From positions 1,066,501-1,130,500 of the forward strand of contig NZ_CP032418.1 of NCBI RefSeq assembly GCF_003595195.1: a stretch of DNA of 64,000 nt. The letters are read 5' to 3'. The position numbers were made by a program, and so were the translations under genes. This document shows positions 55,171-64,000 of this stretch, in pieces. Under the pieces are notes generated by a model. That model saw nothing but the letters and a program-made list of their open reading frames with translations, had not been told where the DNA came from and searched no databases. This DNA comes from Paenisporosarcina cavernae (lineage in GTDB: Bacteria; Bacillota; Bacilli; Bacillales_A; Planococcaceae). Every line of letters starts with the position of its first letter. Position 1 is the stretch's first letter.

Positions 55171-55213
55171 AGAACGACTTTTGCTATTATGGCAAAAGTC
55201 GTTCTTTTTTTTT
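55171..55213 (+). terminator. terminator of hbs
   Basis: A perfect 14-bp stem AGAACGACTTTTGC (55171-55184) / GCAAAAGTCGTTCT (55192-55205), 7-nt loop, nine T. Confidence 0.96.
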
Positions 55214-55493
55214 TGAGATTGTTGATACAGAAGAAAACTATAAAATATACAAATTGTCGAATTGATTGTTTCTGCTAACCTCATCAAAGAGAAATGAATC
55301 ACTTACATATTATTTACTAAATGAACAATTGAAAAGTGGGGCAGAACGGAACGAATTATACTTCCAACATTCCCATAAATACTTTCAACGTTAGGATGAA
55401 TTGTTTCTGGATATCGGGTACTTTAACTAGCGAGGGGGGCTTCTGTGTGCTACTATTTTGTTAGTTTGGAAAAGGTACTGTAGGGGGCAAATA
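55214..55493. other. intergenic stretch upstream of folE
   Basis: About 280 bases that should contain the promoter of the folE-mtrB operon. I see no gene, no repeat and no promoter good enough to list. AGGGGGC just before 55494 is the folE ribosome-binding site. Confidence 0.4.
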
Positions 55494-56063
55494 ATGTCGA
55501 ATGTAGATAAAGCAAAAATAGAAGAAGCAATTAAAATGATTTTGGAAGCGATTGGTGAAGATCCTAAGCGGGAGGGTTTACTTGAGACGCCGAAACGAGC
55601 GGCGAAAATGTATGAAGAAGTAATCGGAGGAGTAGAGGAAGACCCAAGAGAATATTTCACGACAGTTTTTCATGAAGATCATGAAGAAGTTGTGTTAGTA
55701 AAGGATATTCCTTTCCACTCTATGTGCGAGCATCATTTAGTTCCTTTTTTTGGAAAAGCTCATGTAGCATACATTCCACAAAATGGTGTGGTAGCAGGTT
55801 TAAGTAAGCTAGCGCGAGCTGTTGCTTCTACTGCGAGACGCCCTCAACTTCAAGAGCGAATTACTTCCACCATCGCTGATGTGATGACAGAAATGTTATC
55901 GCCTAAAGGTGTGTATGTCATTGTAGAAGCGGAACATATGTGTATGACGATGAGAGGTATTAAAAAGCCTGGAGCAAAAACTGTAACTGCTGTTTCAAGA
56001 GGGATTTATGAAACAGATGCTGTCAAACGAAATGAAATTATGCAATTTATTCAAATGAAGTGA
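55494..56063 (+). CDS. folE: GTP cyclohydrolase I
   Basis: First step of folate synthesis: GTP to dihydroneopterin triphosphate. The 189-residue protein has the zinc site [32 protein letters not shown] and [14 protein letters not shown] 55494 after AGGGGGC; the longer frame lacks support. It is followed by mtrB after 10 bases, the B. subtilis mtrAB operon. Confidence 0.97.
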   Translation: MSNVDKAKIEEAIKMILEAIGEDPKREGLLETPKRAAKMYEEVIGGVEEDPREYFTTVFHEDHEEVVLVKDIPFHSMCEHHLVPFFGKAHVAYIPQNGVVAGLSKLARAVASTARRPQLQERITSTIADVMTEMLSPKGVYVIVEAEHMCMTMRGIKKPGAKTVTAVSRGIYETDAVKRNEIMQFIQMK

Positions 56064-56073
56064 GGGGAATTCT

Positions 56074-56295
56074 ATGACGGAGAAAGAATTTATTATGATT
56101 AAAGCAGAAGAAGATGGTGTACATGTCATTGGATTGACTAGAGGAACGGATACGAAATTTCACCATTCCGAGAAACTAGACAAAGGTGAAGTGATGATTG
56201 CTCAATTTACAGAGCATACTTCTGCGATGAAAATTAGAGGAAAAGCGGAGATCGTTTCGGCACACGGTACGGTTTTAAGTGACTCGAAAAAATAG
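56074..56295 (+). CDS. mtrB: TRAP, trp RNA-binding attenuation protein
   Basis: An 11-subunit ring that, with tryptophan bound, wraps (G/U)AG repeats in trp leader RNAs and causes termination. The 73 residues keep the tryptophan pocket and RNA-contact blocks [39 protein letters not shown] after AGGGGAA, 10 bases behind folE. No trp operon is present at the usual place downstream (see findings). Confidence 0.96.
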   Translation: MTEKEFIMIKAEEDGVHVIGLTRGTDTKFHHSEKLDKGEVMIAQFTEHTSAMKIRGKAEIVSAHGTVLSDSKK

Positions 56296-56378
56296 GCACA
56301 TTTTCGTGATGATTGATACGTGCTATGCTATAATGACACATGACAAGTCGGTATAACCTGCGAAATGGAGCACGTATT

Positions 56379-57152
56379 ATGAGTGATCAATTTATTATAG
56401 ATTCGATTAAAACATTTAAAGAGCGGTGTTTGCGATTAGTTCATCATAAAACACTTTTAACATATACAGGCCAACCGAAGCTTGATGACGTTCGCCTGTT
56501 TTTTTTGCTTTTACCTTTTTTTGTGAATGGGAAATGGAAAGAAGGGCAAGAAGAGGCAGCACAAGCTGTTGCGCTTATCCAAAGTGCATTAACGGCACAC
56601 GATGATATATATGAGCAAGAGGAAATTTCAAAAGATCAGCAGCTGACCGTTTTAGCCGGTGATTTTTATAGCGGGATGTATTATCAATTGTTAGCTAAGA
56701 CTGGTGATATTGAACTTATTCAACTTCTATCTACTGGTATTGTTTCGATTAGTGAAAAGAAGGCAGACTTCTATGATCGAAAAATGTTGTCTTTCGATCA
56801 TTGGATGCGCAATTTGACGATAATCGAGACGTTGTCCTTTCGTCAGTACTATGAATATTATGGGGAAGAAAACCTGATCTCTCTAATGGAAAACGGACTC
56901 ATTTTGCATGTTGGACAGAAAACGTTAAACCATTGGAACGAAAGCAGTTTATCGAACTGGAGTGAAATCTTTTTACATAAAGTACACACACCAGCGTCTA
57001 GTATTTCAAGTAAAGATCTTTTCTTTCAAGCATTAGACAAAGTAGAGAAGGATGTACAAGACTTAATATCTAATTTAAATTCCGCTCCAGTAGGTGCGAT
57101 GAACTTTGTAAGAAACAATCTGTTACACCATTATTCGGCTGATATACGGTAG
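56379..57152 (+). CDS. hepS: heptaprenyl diphosphate synthase component I
   Basis: Small non-catalytic subunit of the isoprenoid chain-length enzyme for menaquinone-7. The 257-residue helical protein has TAHDDIYE and LAGDFYSGMYYQLLA, echoing prenyl synthase folds without DDxxD. ATG 56379 is chosen for its ribosome-binding site and length. The hepS-menG-hepT order is as in B. subtilis. Confidence 0.9.
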   Translation: MSDQFIIDSIKTFKERCLRLVHHKTLLTYTGQPKLDDVRLFFLLLPFFVNGKWKEGQEEAAQAVALIQSALTAHDDIYEQEEISKDQQLTVLAGDFYSGMYYQLLAKTGDIELIQLLSTGIVSISEKKADFYDRKMLSFDHWMRNLTIIETLSFRQYYEYYGEENLISLMENGLILHVGQKTLNHWNESSLSNWSEIFLHKVHTPASSISSKDLFFQALDKVEKDVQDLISNLNSAPVGAMNFVRNNLLHHYSADIR

Positions 57153-57167
57153 TAGGGAGGACTTTTT

Positions 57168-57875
57168 ATGTCCAAATCAAAAGAAGAGAAAGTGCACGAA
57201 GTCTTTGAGAAAATTTCAACAGACTACGATAAGATGAACTCAGTGATTAGCTTCCAACAACATAAAAAATGGCGAGAAGATACAATGGAAAGAATGAACG
57301 TTCAAAAAGGTAGCCACGCGATTGATGTTTGTTGTGGTACGGCTGATTGGACAGTAGCTCTTGCGAAAGATACTGGTTCAACAGGCAAAGTAATTGGGTT
57401 AGATTTTAGTCAAAATATGTTAGCTGTCGGTCAAGAAAAAGTGAAAGAGTTTGAACAGGTCACCCTTGTGCATGGCAATGCAATGGCATTACCGTATGAA
57501 GACAACTCATTCGACTTTGCCACGATCGGTTTTGGCTTACGGAATGTTCCGGACTATTTACAAGTATTGAAGGAAATGCATCGTGTGTTAAAACCCGGCG
57601 GTATGTTTGTGTGTTTGGAGACATCTCAATCGGAGATTCCGGTTTACAAACAGCTATTTCGATTTTACTTCCGTTTTATCATGCCGATGTTTGGAAAACT
57701 TTTTGCAAAAAGTTATCAAGAATATTCCTGGTTACAAGAATCTGCAAAAAACTTTCCTGGCCCTAAAGAGCTTGCAAAGTTAATGGAGACAGCAGGATAT
57801 GAAAAAATAGAAGTAAAAAAATATAGTGGTGGTGCTGCAGCGCGTCACATTGGGTATAAACAAAGCGAAATTTAG
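57168..57875 (+). CDS. menG: demethylmenaquinone methyltransferase
   Basis: SAM-dependent final step of menaquinone synthesis. The 235-residue enzyme shows [17 protein letters not shown], the SAM motif [18 protein letters not shown] and [16 protein letters not shown] after AGGGAGGA. Also called ubiE or menH in older annotation. It lies between the two heptaprenyl synthase genes, tying side chain and head group synthesis in one operon. Confidence 0.95.
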   Translation: MSKSKEEKVHEVFEKISTDYDKMNSVISFQQHKKWREDTMERMNVQKGSHAIDVCCGTADWTVALAKDTGSTGKVIGLDFSQNMLAVGQEKVKEFEQVTLVHGNAMALPYEDNSFDFATIGFGLRNVPDYLQVLKEMHRVLKPGGMFVCLETSQSEIPVYKQLFRFYFRFIMPMFGKLFAKSYQEYSWLQESAKNFPGPKELAKLMETAGYEKIEVKKYSGGAAARHIGYKQSEI

Positions 57876-57892
57876 GTTAGGATGGGCTAGGT

Positions 57893-58867
57893 TTGGAAAA
57901 GTTGAAGTTTAAAATGCTCTACTCAGATCTCAAAAGTGATCTAGTGGCTATTGAAAAAGAACTTAAATATGCACTTGACTCCCGCTCTCCTTTATTAGAG
58001 GAGGCCTCTTTACACTTACTTTTAGCAGGTGGAAAGCGGATCCGACCAGTCTTTGTTTTGCTTGCGGCTAAGTTCGGTCATTATTCTTTAGAACAAATGA
58101 AAAATATAGCGGTGCCGCTTGAACTGATACATATGGCTTCACTAGTACATGATGATGTGATCGATGATGCGAATGTCCGTAGAGGGCGAGAAACCGTTAA
58201 GGCACAATGGAATAATCGTGTAGCTATGTATACCGGAGATTTTATGTTTGCAAGGGCATTAGAATATATGACTAAAATATCGAATCAAAAAGCACATGAA
58301 GTGTTGGCGAAGTGTATGTTAGATATTTGTGTCGGTGAGATTATTCAAATTGAAGACAAAAAACGAATTGATCAAAATTTCCGTGATTATTTACGTCGGA
58401 TAAAGCGTAAAACTGCACTATTGATTTCGACTAGTTGTCAAATTGGCGCTGTGGTAGCTGGGGCAGATTCGAAAACAGTACATCATTTAAAAAAGTTTGG
58501 TTATTTCGTTGGAATGTCTTTTCAAATTACAGATGATTTGTTGGATTTTACAGCTACCGAAAAACAATTAGGAAAGCCTGCTGGTAGTGATTTGTTGCAA
58601 GGAAACATTACACTACCTATATTATGTTTGAAGGAAGATCCAAGTTACCTTCGGGATATTATCAACGTAATGGAAGGTGAAATGAATCCGAAGGAAGTAA
58701 AAAATTTAATCGATCGCATTCGACAGTCAGAAGCGATCACGCATGCCAAGCAAATAAGTAATTTATACTTGGAAAAGGCATTACAAGAATTAGAATATTT
58801 GCCAGATGTACCAGCTAAAGCCTCTTTAACGGAAATTGCGTTGTATATAGGTAAGAGAAAGTTTTGA
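57893..58867 (+). CDS. hepT: heptaprenyl diphosphate synthase component II (catalytic)
   Basis: Elongates farnesyl diphosphate to heptaprenyl diphosphate. The 324 residues hold GGKRIRP, the first aspartate-rich motif HDDVIDDANVRRG and the second ITDDLLDF, plus GKPAGSDLLQGN and the C-terminal IGKRKF. A TTG start with TAGG close upstream is assumed. It is some 24 residues shorter at the N-terminus than the B. subtilis protein. Confidence 0.94.
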   Translation: MEKLKFKMLYSDLKSDLVAIEKELKYALDSRSPLLEEASLHLLLAGGKRIRPVFVLLAAKFGHYSLEQMKNIAVPLELIHMASLVHDDVIDDANVRRGRETVKAQWNNRVAMYTGDFMFARALEYMTKISNQKAHEVLAKCMLDICVGEIIQIEDKKRIDQNFRDYLRRIKRKTALLISTSCQIGAVVAGADSKTVHHLKKFGYFVGMSFQITDDLLDFTATEKQLGKPAGSDLLQGNITLPILCLKEDPSYLRDIINVMEGEMNPKEVKNLIDRIRQSEAITHAKQISNLYLEKALQELEYLPDVPAKASLTEIALYIGKRKF

Positions 58868-58950
58868 TTTTTCTTGTACTCTCCTATGGAGAGTGGTAGT
58901 ATTTTTTTGGCGGATAAAATCCGAAGAATGTATGGGAAGGAATGATATCG

Positions 58951-59397
58951 ATGGAAAGAACTTTTTTAATGGTTAAACCTGACGGTGTTCAACGTAATAT
59001 GATTGGAGAAATCGTGGCACGTTTTGAGAAAAAGGGGTTTCATTTAGTTGGAGCAAAATTAATGCAAATTTCTCCTGAATTAGCTGGAGAGCATTATGGT
59101 GAGCATAAAGAGCGTCCGTTCTTTGGTGAACTAGTAGATTTCATTACTTCTGGTCCTGTTTTTGCGATGGTTTGGGAAGGCGAAAATGTAATCTCAACTG
59201 CTCGTTTAATGATGGGTGCAACTAATCCAAAAGAATCTGCTCCAGGAACAATTCGTGGAGACTTTGCTGTAACGGTTGGAAAAAATATCATTCACGGTTC
59301 TGACTCTCCTGAAAGTGCAGTACGAGAAATCGGATTATTCTTCAAAGAAGAAGAACTTATTTCTTACGCAAAAGATTCAAACAACTGGGTTAACTAA
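58951..59397 (+). CDS. ndk: nucleoside diphosphate kinase
   Basis: Equilibrates nucleoside triphosphate pools. The 148-residue protein has [12 protein letters not shown], the nucleotide site and the phosphorylated histidine in [12 protein letters not shown] (about H115). ATG 58951 gives the standard family length. Terminator downstream. Confidence 0.96.
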   Translation: MERTFLMVKPDGVQRNMIGEIVARFEKKGFHLVGAKLMQISPELAGEHYGEHKERPFFGELVDFITSGPVFAMVWEGENVISTARLMMGATNPKESAPGTIRGDFAVTVGKNIIHGSDSPESAVREIGLFFKEEELISYAKDSNNWVN

Positions 59398-59412
59398 TTA
59401 GTAAAATAGACG

Positions 59413-59462
59413 CTGCAGCACAACTGATTTTCTTTAAGAGAATCGTGTGTTGCAGTTTTTTT
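59413..59462 (+). terminator. terminator of ndk
   Basis: CTGCAGCACA (59413-59422) pairs with TGTGTTGCAG (59446-59455), with further inner pairing GATTTTC/GAGAATC, then seven T. Confidence 0.85.
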
Positions 59463-59535
59463 GTTTTACGTGGAATGTTTGTTCCAGTAATTTAAAACAT
59501 ACGGTATACTTAACCTATTGATGCCAAGGGGTTGA

Positions 59536-60315
<780 letters not shown>

Positions 60316-60330
60316 CTCGCCATACTGTAG

Positions 60331-60359
60331 AACTGTCCTTTTCGAAGGACAGTTTTTGT
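60331..60359 (+). terminator. terminator of cheR
   Basis: A perfect 10-bp stem AACTGTCCTT (60331-60340) / AAGGACAGTT (60345-60354) closed by a TTCG tetraloop and followed by T. Confidence 0.9.
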
Positions 60360-60438
60360 ACATTCAATTGACTTTGGCTTTTTTTGCAGTTTATGATATA
60401 GTAACAAAATACTTTAGCGCGTTGAAGGGGAAAAGTGT

Positions 60439-61617
60439 ATGAGATATTTAACAGCTGGAGAGTCCCATGGACCAGAACTGACTACGATTATTGAAGGATT
60501 ACCCGCCGGTCTAAATGTCGATGTCTCTAGAATTAATGACGATTTACGCAGAAGACAAGGTGGACATGGACGTGGCAGAAGGATGCAAATCGAAACGGAT
60601 ACGGTTGAAGTGACTGCTGGAATTCGACACGGCAAGACATTAGGCTCACCAGTGTGTTTGCGTGTGGTAAATGATGATTGGAAGCATTGGACAAAAATTA
60701 TGGGAATAGAATCCCTGGAACCATTTGATGAATCAGAAGTTAAACGACAAATTTCACGTCCTAGACCAGGTCATGCGGATTTAGTTGGTGGAATCAAGTA
60801 TGGACATCGAGACTTACGGAATGTATTAGAACGTTCTTCCGCAAGAGAAACGACCGTTCGCGTTGCGGCAGGGGCAGTAGCGAAAATTTTGTTAAAGGAG
60901 TTAGGTATTGAAGTCATTGGACATGTGAAAGAAATTGGAGGAATTCAAGCGAACGCAGTTGACGTTAGCAACATGCAACCGGACGAAGTGAAGAAAGCAA
61001 TAAAGGAAAATCCTGTATATTGCTTGGATGAAGAAGCAAGTAAAGAAATGGTCGAATTGATTGATGAGACGAAAAAAAATGGAGATTCCATTGGCGGTAT
61101 AGTGGAAGTAGTGGTAACAGGTTGTCCTCCAGGTGTTGGTAGTTATGTTCATTACGATCGCAAAATTGATGGAAAGCTCGCAATGGCAATGATGAGTATT
61201 AATGCCTTTAAAGGTGTGGAATTTGGTATAGGTTTTGACATGGCACATCTTCCTGGAAGTCAAGTTCATGACGAAATCAAATGGGACCAAGAGAAGGGTT
61301 ACACGAGAAGTACTAACCGATTAGGTGGAATCGAAGGCGGGATGACAACAGGAATGCCAATCGTGATCAAAGGTGTCATGAAGCCGATTCCCACACTCTA
61401 CAAGCCCCTACAAAGTGTTGACATCGAGACGAAAGAAAATTTTAAAGCAAGTATCGAACGTTCTGATAGTTGTGCTGTTCCTGCTGCTTCTGTCGTTGCA
61501 GAACATGTAATTGCTTGGGAAATTGCTTCTGCCATACTTGCCGAATTTCCAGCTAGTCGTATTGATCAACTGAGACAACATGTGCAGGGTCAACGAGATT
61601 TTGCAAAGGAGTTTTAA
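60439..61617 (+). CDS. aroC: chorismate synthase
   Basis: Last step of the shikimate pathway, reduced-FMN dependent. The 392 residues hold [37 protein letters not shown] (spread over about 113-140), [10 protein letters not shown] and [18 protein letters not shown] after GAAGGGGAA. It is followed directly by aroB and aroH; B. subtilis calls it aroF. Confidence 0.97.
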   Translation: MRYLTAGESHGPELTTIIEGLPAGLNVDVSRINDDLRRRQGGHGRGRRMQIETDTVEVTAGIRHGKTLGSPVCLRVVNDDWKHWTKIMGIESLEPFDESEVKRQISRPRPGHADLVGGIKYGHRDLRNVLERSSARETTVRVAAGAVAKILLKELGIEVIGHVKEIGGIQANAVDVSNMQPDEVKKAIKENPVYCLDEEASKEMVELIDETKKNGDSIGGIVEVVVTGCPPGVGSYVHYDRKIDGKLAMAMMSINAFKGVEFGIGFDMAHLPGSQVHDEIKWDQEKGYTRSTNRLGGIEGGMTTGMPIVIKGVMKPIPTLYKPLQSVDIETKENFKASIERSDSCAVPAASVVAEHVIAWEIASAILAEFPASRIDQLRQHVQGQRDFAKEF

Positions 61618-61618
61618 G

Positions 61619-62728
61619 ATGCAGAAGATTCATGTTTCCTTACAAAGTAGTTCGTATGACATTTTACTAGCACATAATGAACTTGCCGAGATGCTAAAAG
61701 GATATCGAGAATCTTGGCGACAATATGATCAAATCGTTGTTATACCTGATGAACATGTATGGCAATTGCATGAGCATTATTTTCGAGAGGCGATGACAAT
61801 GAATGGTCTCGAAAATTATTTGGTTAAACCAATACCAGCAGGAGAATCTTCCAAGTCAATAGATGTATGGGAAGAAGTCCAAACGTTTTTACTGCAGCAA
61901 AATTGCAACCGAAATACGTTGTTAGTAGCTTTCGGCGGTGGAGCTTGCGGTGATGTTGTAGGGTTTATTGCCGCAACGTTTTTACGAGGAGTAGATTATT
62001 GCCAGATGCCTACAACCGTTCTAGCACATGACAGTTCTGTTGGTGGAAAAACAGCAATTAATCATTCACTTGGAAAAAATTTGCTTGGTGCTTTTCATCA
62101 ACCTATAGCTGTGTTGTATGATAGTTCTTTCTTTGACACGTTGAGCGAAAAAGAATTTCGATCAGGCTTTGCCGAGTTATGGAAGCATGCTTGGTTAAGT
62201 GATGCAAATTGGCTGCAAGAACTTGAAATTTCCGTTCTCCAGAATAGTTGGAGATCTATTCCTTGGGTGGCAGAGCTAACAAAAGGAATACAAGTAAAAG
62301 TCTCTATTGTAGAACGAGATGTTTTTGAACGACATGAACGAAAGTATTTAAATTTTGGTCATACCTTTTCGCATGCATTAGAAAAGGGTATCGGATATTC
62401 TGAGATTTCGCATGGTGAAGCGGTAGCTATTGGTATCCTGTTCGACCTTCTTATAAGTGCAGAAAAAGGATTCATACCCCATCAACTTGTTAAAGAAAAA
62501 ATAACTTTTATACATTCATTAGGATATCCTTTGAACAAAGTCTCCTCTGTGCCATTTGAAAACTATTACGAACTAATGGTGCGTGATAAGAAAGCGACGA
62601 AAACAGGAATTCAATTCGTTTTACTTCACACAATTGGAAATCCTGTCGTTGAAACAATTGAAAAAAAACTATTGCTCCATGCATATCATCTATTCCAACA
62701 ATTAATAGAGGAGGTTGCTAATGATTAG
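61619..62728 (+). CDS. aroB: 3-dehydroquinate synthase
   Basis: Second shikimate-pathway step, NAD and metal dependent. The 369-residue protein has FGGGACGDVVGFIAA, PTTVLAHDSSVGGKTAIN and the metal histidines in FGHTFSHALE and SHGEAVAIG. ATG 61619 follows AAAGGAG at the end of aroC. It overlaps aroH by 8 bases. Confidence 0.96.
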   Translation: MQKIHVSLQSSSYDILLAHNELAEMLKGYRESWRQYDQIVVIPDEHVWQLHEHYFREAMTMNGLENYLVKPIPAGESSKSIDVWEEVQTFLLQQNCNRNTLLVAFGGGACGDVVGFIAATFLRGVDYCQMPTTVLAHDSSVGGKTAINHSLGKNLLGAFHQPIAVLYDSSFFDTLSEKEFRSGFAELWKHAWLSDANWLQELEISVLQNSWRSIPWVAELTKGIQVKVSIVERDVFERHERKYLNFGHTFSHALEKGIGYSEISHGEAVAIGILFDLLISAEKGFIPHQLVKEKITFIHSLGYPLNKVSSVPFENYYELMVRDKKATKTGIQFVLLHTIGNPVVETIEKKLLLHAYHLFQQLIEEVAND

Positions 62729-63083
62729 AGGAATTCGCGGAGCAACTACTATTACCGGTGATCATCTGGAGGAACTATTAATTGAAACGGAAAAACTTGT
62801 GCTCGAAATGGTCCGAGTAAACCACGTGGATCCTGATGAAGTTGCCTCTGTTATTATTTCGACGACAACCGATATTTGTAGTGGGTTTCCAGCAAAAGCT
62901 GTCCGATCGATTGAAGGGTGGAAATATGTACCTGTTATGTGTACACATGAAATGGTCGTTTCGGGATCTTTGCCACACTGTATTCGTGTGTTAATGCATG
63001 TAAATACATCCGTATCACAAGAACACATACACCATATTTATTTAAATGAGGCAATTGGGTTAAGACCAGATCTATCTAGTTAG
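62721..63083 (+). CDS. aroH: chorismate mutase, AroH type
   Basis: Converts chorismate to prephenate for phenylalanine and tyrosine. The 120-residue trimeric-type protein shows the active arginines R7 (GIRGATT) and R90-like (HCIRVLMHVNT), and the family segment DICSGFPAKAVR. ATG 62721 lies 6 bases after GAGGAGG. In B. subtilis trpE follows; here hisC starts 13 bases later. Confidence 0.95.
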   Translation: MIRGIRGATTITGDHLEELLIETEKLVLEMVRVNHVDPDEVASVIISTTTDICSGFPAKAVRSIEGWKYVPVMCTHEMVVSGSLPHCIRVLMHVNTSVSQEHIHHIYLNEAIGLRPDLSS

Positions 63084-63096
63084 GAGTGAGGAATTA

Positions 63097-64000
63097 ATGA
63101 AATGGAAGCAACAGCTTTTAGGAATGAAAGCATACCAACCTGGGAAATCAGCAGAAGATGTTAAAAAAATATGGGATTTAAAGACTGTCGTAAAATTAGC
63201 GTCAAATGAAAATCCATATGGATGTTCTACACGCGTAAACGAGGCGATGGATCAATATCCACTTTCTGCAGCTATATATCCAGATGGGTATGCTTACTCA
63301 CTAAAAAAGGCCTTAAGCGAGCATTTGCATGTTAACATGGATCAATTAATGATAGGTAATGGATCGGATGAAATAATACGAATTGTTTCACGTGCACTTT
63401 TACATTCTAATGCTTCCACTATTATGCCCACTCCATCTTTTCCTCAATATAGACATAATGCATTGATTGAAGGTGCAGAGATAATAGAGATCCCGCTACT
63501 TAATGGGATGCATGACCTAGAAAAAATGCTTCATTCGATTAAAGAGAATACATCGGTTATTTGGTTATGCTCTCCTAATAATCCTACAGGTACGCTAATT
63601 TCATCTTTAGATCTCCGTCATTTTTTGATGCAAGTACCTAAGGATGTCCTTGTGGTTCTTGACGAGGCGTATTTTGATTATATCCACGATGATGCCTATG
63701 AAAATTCAATTGAATTACTTAAGACATTCTCCAACTTACTTGTATTGAGAACATTTTCAAAAGCATATGGATTAGCAAGTTTCAGGGTAGGTTACGGAAT
63801 TGCGCATAAAGAGTTAATCGAAAAGCTGGATCCAGTGCGAGAACCATTTAACAGTCCTACGATCAGTCAATATGTCGCACAGCATGCGTTACAAGATCAA
63901 CATTTTATACAAGTTACTCGAAATGAAACGAAAAAGGGAATTCAATTGTTTGAAGCATTTGCAGAGAAAAATAACCTTCATATATACCCAAGTGAAGCAA
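63097..64000 (+). CDS. hisC: histidinol-phosphate aminotransferase (3' end outside window)
   Basis: PLP enzyme for histidine synthesis that in Bacillus also transaminates aromatic amino acids. The first 301 codons are present and in frame to the window end. Motifs are KLASNENPYG, IGNGSDEIIR, SPNNPTGT, DEAYFDY and the Schiff-base lysine K222 in TFSKAYGLASFRVGYG. ATG after AGGAGTGAGG. It continues the aroC-aroB-aroH operon, consistent with a role in phenylalanine and tyrosine synthesis. Confidence 0.95.
   Translation, partial: MKWKQQLLGMKAYQPGKSAEDVKKIWDLKTVVKLASNENPYGCSTRVNEAMDQYPLSAAIYPDGYAYSLKKALSEHLHVNMDQLMIGNGSDEIIRIVSRALLHSNASTIMPTPSFPQYRHNALIEGAEIIEIPLLNGMHDLEKMLHSIKENTSVIWLCSPNNPTGTLISSLDLRHFLMQVPKDVLVVLDEAYFDYIHDDAYENSIELLKTFSNLLVLRTFSKAYGLASFRVGYGIAHKELIEKLDPVREPFNSPTISQYVAQHALQDQHFIQVTRNETKKGIQLFEAFAEKNNLHIYPSEA

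Noticed and set aside
60901-61290. 129-codon minus-strand frame inside aroC
   Set aside because: Antisense to conserved chorismate synthase motifs; composition is that of a shadow frame.

Overview
The window is a contiguous, gene-dense piece of a low-GC, endospore-forming member of the Bacillales. Gene content and order follow Bacillus subtilis for long stretches, but with repeated deletions and substitutions. This fits a psychrotolerant Planococcaceae/Caryophanaceae-type relative such as Psychrobacillus, Paenisporosarcina or Lysinibacillus. The family assignment is inference; endospore formation follows directly from spoIIAA-spoIIAB-sigF, spoVAF-like, sleB-ypeB and spoIVA. No tRNA, rRNA, insertion sequence, prophage or CRISPR array was found. 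Most genes point rightwards and are packed in operons with ATGA overlaps and clear rho-independent terminators between units.

Layout: 1-7 kb holds the end of glnA, a small membrane protein, the SOS pair lexA <> yneA-yneB-ynzC with a cluster of LexA boxes, tkt, sirA and yneF. 7-12.4 kb is a yqkD/yqkE/yqkF/nudF block into which an HMG-CoA lyase gene and a divergent thiolase gene are interleaved. 12.4-16.5 kb holds fur, xerD and a deoB-pdp nucleoside-salvage pair. 16.9-21.5 kb holds the sporulation operon spoIIAA-spoIIAB-sigF running straight into a spoVAF-like gene, then lysA and a 28-codon membrane peptide. 21.6-26 kb holds ribT, ypuF, scpA-scpB, a D,D-carboxypeptidase and rluB.

25.8-34 kb is the cytochrome c maturation and respiration-regulation cluster resABC-resDE, then the sigX-rsiX ECF sigma/anti-sigma pair. 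It is followed by an FMN riboswitch controlling the riboflavin transporter ribU. 34.8-46.3 kb holds ferredoxin, ypbB-recS, ypbE, a CBS protein, a metallophosphoesterase, a MerR/B12-binding regulator with the CarH-type photoreceptor signature, ypdA, asparaginase, prsW and sleB-ypeB. 46.4-54.7 kb holds a PilZ protein, cmk, plsC, an S1-repeat protein, der, gpsA, yphE, yphF and spoIVA. 54.9-64 kb holds hbs, folE-mtrB, the menaquinone genes hepS-menG-hepT, ndk, cheR, aroC-aroB-aroH and the start of hisC.

Most genes are ordinary core functions. The points of interest are departures from the B. subtilis template: the light/B12-sensor-like regulator beside ypdA, loss of spoVAA-AE between sigF and spoVAF, absence of trpEDCFBA between aroH and hisC although the TRAP gene mtrB is present, an unknown membrane protein in the spoIIM slot, a peptide translationally coupled to lysA, and structured intergenic sequences. 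I found no convincing multi-gene system of a wholly new kind.
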